64,000 nt of DNA from positions 744,001 through 808,000 of the forward strand of contig CANMXN010000001.1 of NCBI GenBank assembly GCA_947501885.1, read 5' to 3'. Below the pieces are notes generated by a model. It ran no database searches. It saw only the letters and a list, made by a program, of their open reading frames with translations, and was not told the DNA's origin. Made by a program: the position numbers and the translations under genes. Source of the stretch: an uncultured Sphingorhabdus sp. (GTDB lineage: Bacteria; Pseudomonadota; Alphaproteobacteria; Sphingomonadales; Sphingomonadaceae). Shown here piece after piece: positions 61,415 through 64,000 of the stretch; positions within the stretch are counted from its first letter, which is position 1, and the number at the start of each line of letters is the position of its first letter.

Positions 61415-64000
61415 ATGAAGTATATTATCAGTAGTGCTATTGTTTCTTGTATCTTCATTTACAATCAAACGGCCTTAGCTGGTGAAAATATTCAATATGC
61501 TCCTGCTGCTGATTGGGTTAATCAAACAGACATAAGCAAATTACTAGAAGACAACCCTGAAAGTAATGCCTATTCGGTTCTTTGGGATGAACAAATTAAA
61601 ATCGAAGATGGCATTATCGAGGAATATGCTGATCTTGCTCTTAAAGCATCGACCTCTGACTTTTTGACACAAATGGGAACCAGTTTTAAAGCTACTTGGC
61701 AACGCGATCGTGCTGACATTACCATTCATGCCTTCGAGATTTATCGCAATGGTGAAATTATCAACATATTAGATGATGAAGATGTATTTGAGATTATTCG
61801 TCGAGAACGAAATTTAGAACAGCAACAATTAAATGGACTGTTAACCGCCACAACACAATTGCGCGACTTACAATTGGGTGATGTGGTACGTTTCGCTTAC
61901 ACCATTACATCAACCAACCCTTCACTCAAAAAACGGGGTGAAATTAGCAAATCTTTCTCACAAACCGAACGTTCTGTAGATAAAACATATCGCCGCATAT
62001 TATGGCCCAAGAATAGCAAACTCAATTGGAAAGCTCATTCCAAAGATATGAAGCCGAAAATCAGCAGCTATGGAAAATATAATGAGATAATCTTAGATAT
62101 GATTATCCCTAAGGAAAAAGAAAAACCCAAAAACGCTCCTATACGCTATCGGATGGCTCCTTTTTTTGAAGCCAGCAATTTCCAAAGCTGGGAAGAAGTA
62201 TCAAAAACCGCATCATCCCAATATGAAACCAAAGGCCTGATCGCCCAATCACCTGAATTGGCCGCTGAAGTAGCAAAGATTAAAGATCAAACCAATGATC
62301 CAATGCAACGATCAGAGCTTGCTCTTCGTTTAGTGCAAGACAAAGTTCGCTATCTCTATAATGGGCTTGGTTACGGAAATTATGAACCCCAAAGCCCAGC
62401 CGAAACTTGGAATTTAAAATATGGGGATTGCAAAGCAAAAACATTATTGTTGCTAGCGATCATGCACGAACTAGATATTGAAGCGACTCCTATTTTGGTT
62501 AATTTAAACCTTAAAGATGCCGTGGGGATCCGTATCCCATCTATGATGGCATTCAACCATATTATGGTCAAAGCCAATGTTAAAAACCAAACTTTATGGA
62601 TGGATGGTACAGGCCGCGGCGATAGGCTTCGTGATATTCAAATTGCACCATCGCACAGATATGCTCTACCTATCTCTGCAAAAGGCGCTGCACTAGAAGA
62701 AATTGCAATCACCAAAAACACTGTTCCTGATCAAGATACATTTTTACAATATGATCTAAGCGCTGGACGCGCTTTGCCCGCTTTATATGATGTAAAACTA
62801 ATATTACGCGATAATCAGGCATTTCAGCTTCATAGTACCAGAAACCAATTTTCAGATGAACGGTTCCGTGAAAAGCTCCGTGAGATTGCGGCCCAATATG
62901 TCATAGGTGATATTATCTATGACGCCGATTTCAAATTTAATGATGAAACGAGAGAGGGTACGATTCAAGCCAAAGGGATTGCATGGCTTGATTGGAAAAA
63001 GAAGGCAGGTAAATTTAAACATGCCATATGGTCTTCACTCGATGCGCGCAAAATAACTCAAGATAGAAATAGTGAAGAGTGGAAAAACATTCCCGTATTG
63101 GTAGGTAACACCAATTATTTCCGTGAAAACACAAGTTATAAATTACCGCAATATTCAAGGCCTTTTAAATTATCCGGAAATACCAATATTTCAAATGTCA
63201 TCGAAGGCCGTCAAACCAAAAGAGATACTTTATTACAAGATAATATCGTCAACTTCTCTGAATCAACCTTCCCCGCACAATGGGAAGTCGAGTCCAACCA
63301 ATTACCCATTGATCGTAAAAAATTAAATTTTGAAAAACGAAAAGCTGTATCGATCATTCTGCCAGATAATGCGCCTGAGGAATGGCAAGAATATGAAGCT
63401 GGTAAGACAAATGGGGCCGTTGAAAAAATTATCGCTGGCCTCAACCAATTTGTCACTAATGCGAAAGAAGATGATAATAGTGCATATTATCACCGTGCTT
63501 ATTTTTACTGGAAATTGGGTGATTATGAAAAAGCAATTCCTGATCTAAAGGCAGCTATAGCAATTGAGCCTTCTGCTAGCTACTATAATTGGCTTGCAGA
63601 CATGCTAACGGGCAGCGATGAAGATGCAGCCATCGAAGCACTTAATGAAGCTTTAAAACTCGAACCTAGCAATTATAATTCTATTTTTGATTTGGTAAAA
63701 ATATATACACGGCAAAATAATAGTGAAAAAGCTATCTCGATCGTATCAACTGCTCAGGATCAAGGGCTATCTGATCTAGATGCAGCCGAGCTCAATGCAG
63801 AGATTTACCGCGGTAACAAAGATTTTGATAAAGCGAATGCATTGATTAATGACTTACTAGAAGATGATCCTGACAATGCCTTCTTGCTCAGTGAGCGATG
63901 CCTTACCAATGCTTTAGCCAATAAAGATTTACTCTCCGCCAAAAGTGACTGCACATTGGCCATAGAGATTGCAGAAAAACCTGCTTATGTTCTCGAAAAA
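61415..64000 (+). CDS. DUF3857 / transglutaminase-like / TPR protein (partial)
   Basis: Open from ATG at 61415 to the right edge (862 residues seen). Signal peptide (MKYIISSAIVSCIFIYNQTALA), then a DUF3857 beta-domain (about 30-250), a transglutaminase-like core with the triad visible (C339 in GDCKAK, H382 in FNHIMV, D397 in WMDGT), and TPR repeats from about residue 685 (YHRAYFYWKLGDYEKAIPDLKAAIAIEPS ...). Members are periplasmic or secreted; function unknown. A GTGGAGTG site lies upstream. The stop is beyond the window. Confidence 0.88.
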   Translation, partial: MKYIISSAIVSCIFIYNQTALAGENIQYAPAADWVNQTDISKLLEDNPESNAYSVLWDEQIKIEDGIIEEYADLALKASTSDFLTQMGTSFKATWQRDRADITIHAFEIYRNGEIINILDDEDVFEIIRRERNLEQQQLNGLLTATTQLRDLQLGDVVRFAYTITSTNPSLKKRGEISKSFSQTERSVDKTYRRILWPKNSKLNWKAHSKDMKPKISSYGKYNEIILDMIIPKEKEKPKNAPIRYRMAPFFEASNFQSWEEVSKTASSQYETKGLIAQSPELAAEVAKIKDQTNDPMQRSELALRLVQDKVRYLYNGLGYGNYEPQSPAETWNLKYGDCKAKTLLLLAIMHELDIEATPILVNLNLKDAVGIRIPSMMAFNHIMVKANVKNQTLWMDGTGRGDRLRDIQIAPSHRYALPISAKGAALEEIAITKNTVPDQDTFLQYDLSAGRALPALYDVKLILRDNQAFQLHSTRNQFSDERFREKLREIAAQYVIGDIIYDADFKFNDETREGTIQAKGIAWLDWKKKAGKFKHAIWSSLDARKITQDRNSEEWKNIPVLVGNTNYFRENTSYKLPQYSRPFKLSGNTNISNVIEGRQTKRDTLLQDNIVNFSESTFPAQWEVESNQLPIDRKKLNFEKRKAVSIILPDNAPEEWQEYEAGKTNGAVEKIIAGLNQFVTNAKEDDNSAYYHRAYFYWKLGDYEKAIPDLKAAIAIEPSASYYNWLADMLTGSDEDAAIEALNEALKLEPSNYNSIFDLVKIYTRQNNSEKAISIVSTAQDQGLSDLDAAELNAEIYRGNKDFDKANALINDLLEDDPDNAFLLSERCLTNALANKDLLSAKSDCTLAIEIAEKPAYVLEK

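Overview
The window looks like chromosomal DNA from an alphaproteobacterium, most probably a low-GC member of the Sphingomonadales. The evidence is gene content: DUF1178 and DUF2794 proteins, long-form PstC and PstA with extended N-terminal regions, an HprK-related kinase A / PqqD-like cluster, a patatin-related protein with a sphingomonad-type start, an rph-rdgB-hemW block divergent from hrcA-grpE, and a 17-beta-HSD4-type SDR. By eye the DNA is clearly AT-rich for this order. I saw no rRNA, tRNA, CRISPR array or intact transposase.

Layout. 1-0.8 kb: the edge of a mobile-element remnant, with a charged helical reading frame and a decayed phage/ICE-type polyvalent protein carrying an in-frame stop. 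0.8-6 kb: comF-grxC-DUF1178, a methyltransferase, a Nudix hydrolase, two Flp pilins and an M48 lipoprotein protease. 6-16 kb: accA, xerD, a secreted unknown protein with a small membrane partner, aroK-aroB, a Kef-type antiporter, an IscU-like scaffold, cvpA and radA. 16-25.8 kb: a patatin, a metallo-beta-lactamase-fold lipoprotein, a glutathione-reductase-like flavoprotein, dnaJ and dnaK (with a candidate RpoH promoter), and a PCu(A)C-type lipoprotein. 25.8-35.6 kb: small lipoproteins, a MATE exporter, a GntP permease, grpE-hrcA, rph-rdgB-hemW and xerC. 36.7-38.4 kb: a repeat-rich segment in which an HNH endonuclease gene lies between two near-identical repeats 1,260 bp apart. 38.4-41 kb: a small phosphatase-like protein, glmU and gph.

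41-43.7 kb is the most interesting locus. Four co-directional genes encode a Tat-signal small protein, a PqqD-like peptide chaperone, an HprK-related kinase and a PF14907-type nucleotidyltransferase. The enzymes resemble tailoring parts of peptide-modifying systems, but no cyclase or protease is present.

43.9-53 kb is a complete phosphate-starvation locus: phoR, pstS, pstC, pstA, pstB, phoU, phoB, then a convergent OprP-type porin. pstS and the porin share an identical 13-base upstream element resembling a Pho-box half-site. 53-64 kb: an SDR, DUF2794-cysE, oxyR, moaE-moaD-pgsA, an LplT-like transporter, a possible 25-codon peptide, a DUF2855 protein, and a DUF3857/transglutaminase/TPR protein running off the right edge.

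Functionally the window is mostly core: chaperone network, shikimate pathway, phosphate uptake and signalling, tetrapyrrole and RNA/nucleotide quality control. Two small accessory spots stand out, the left edge and the HNH/repeat island, plus the uncharacterised kinase/peptide cluster.
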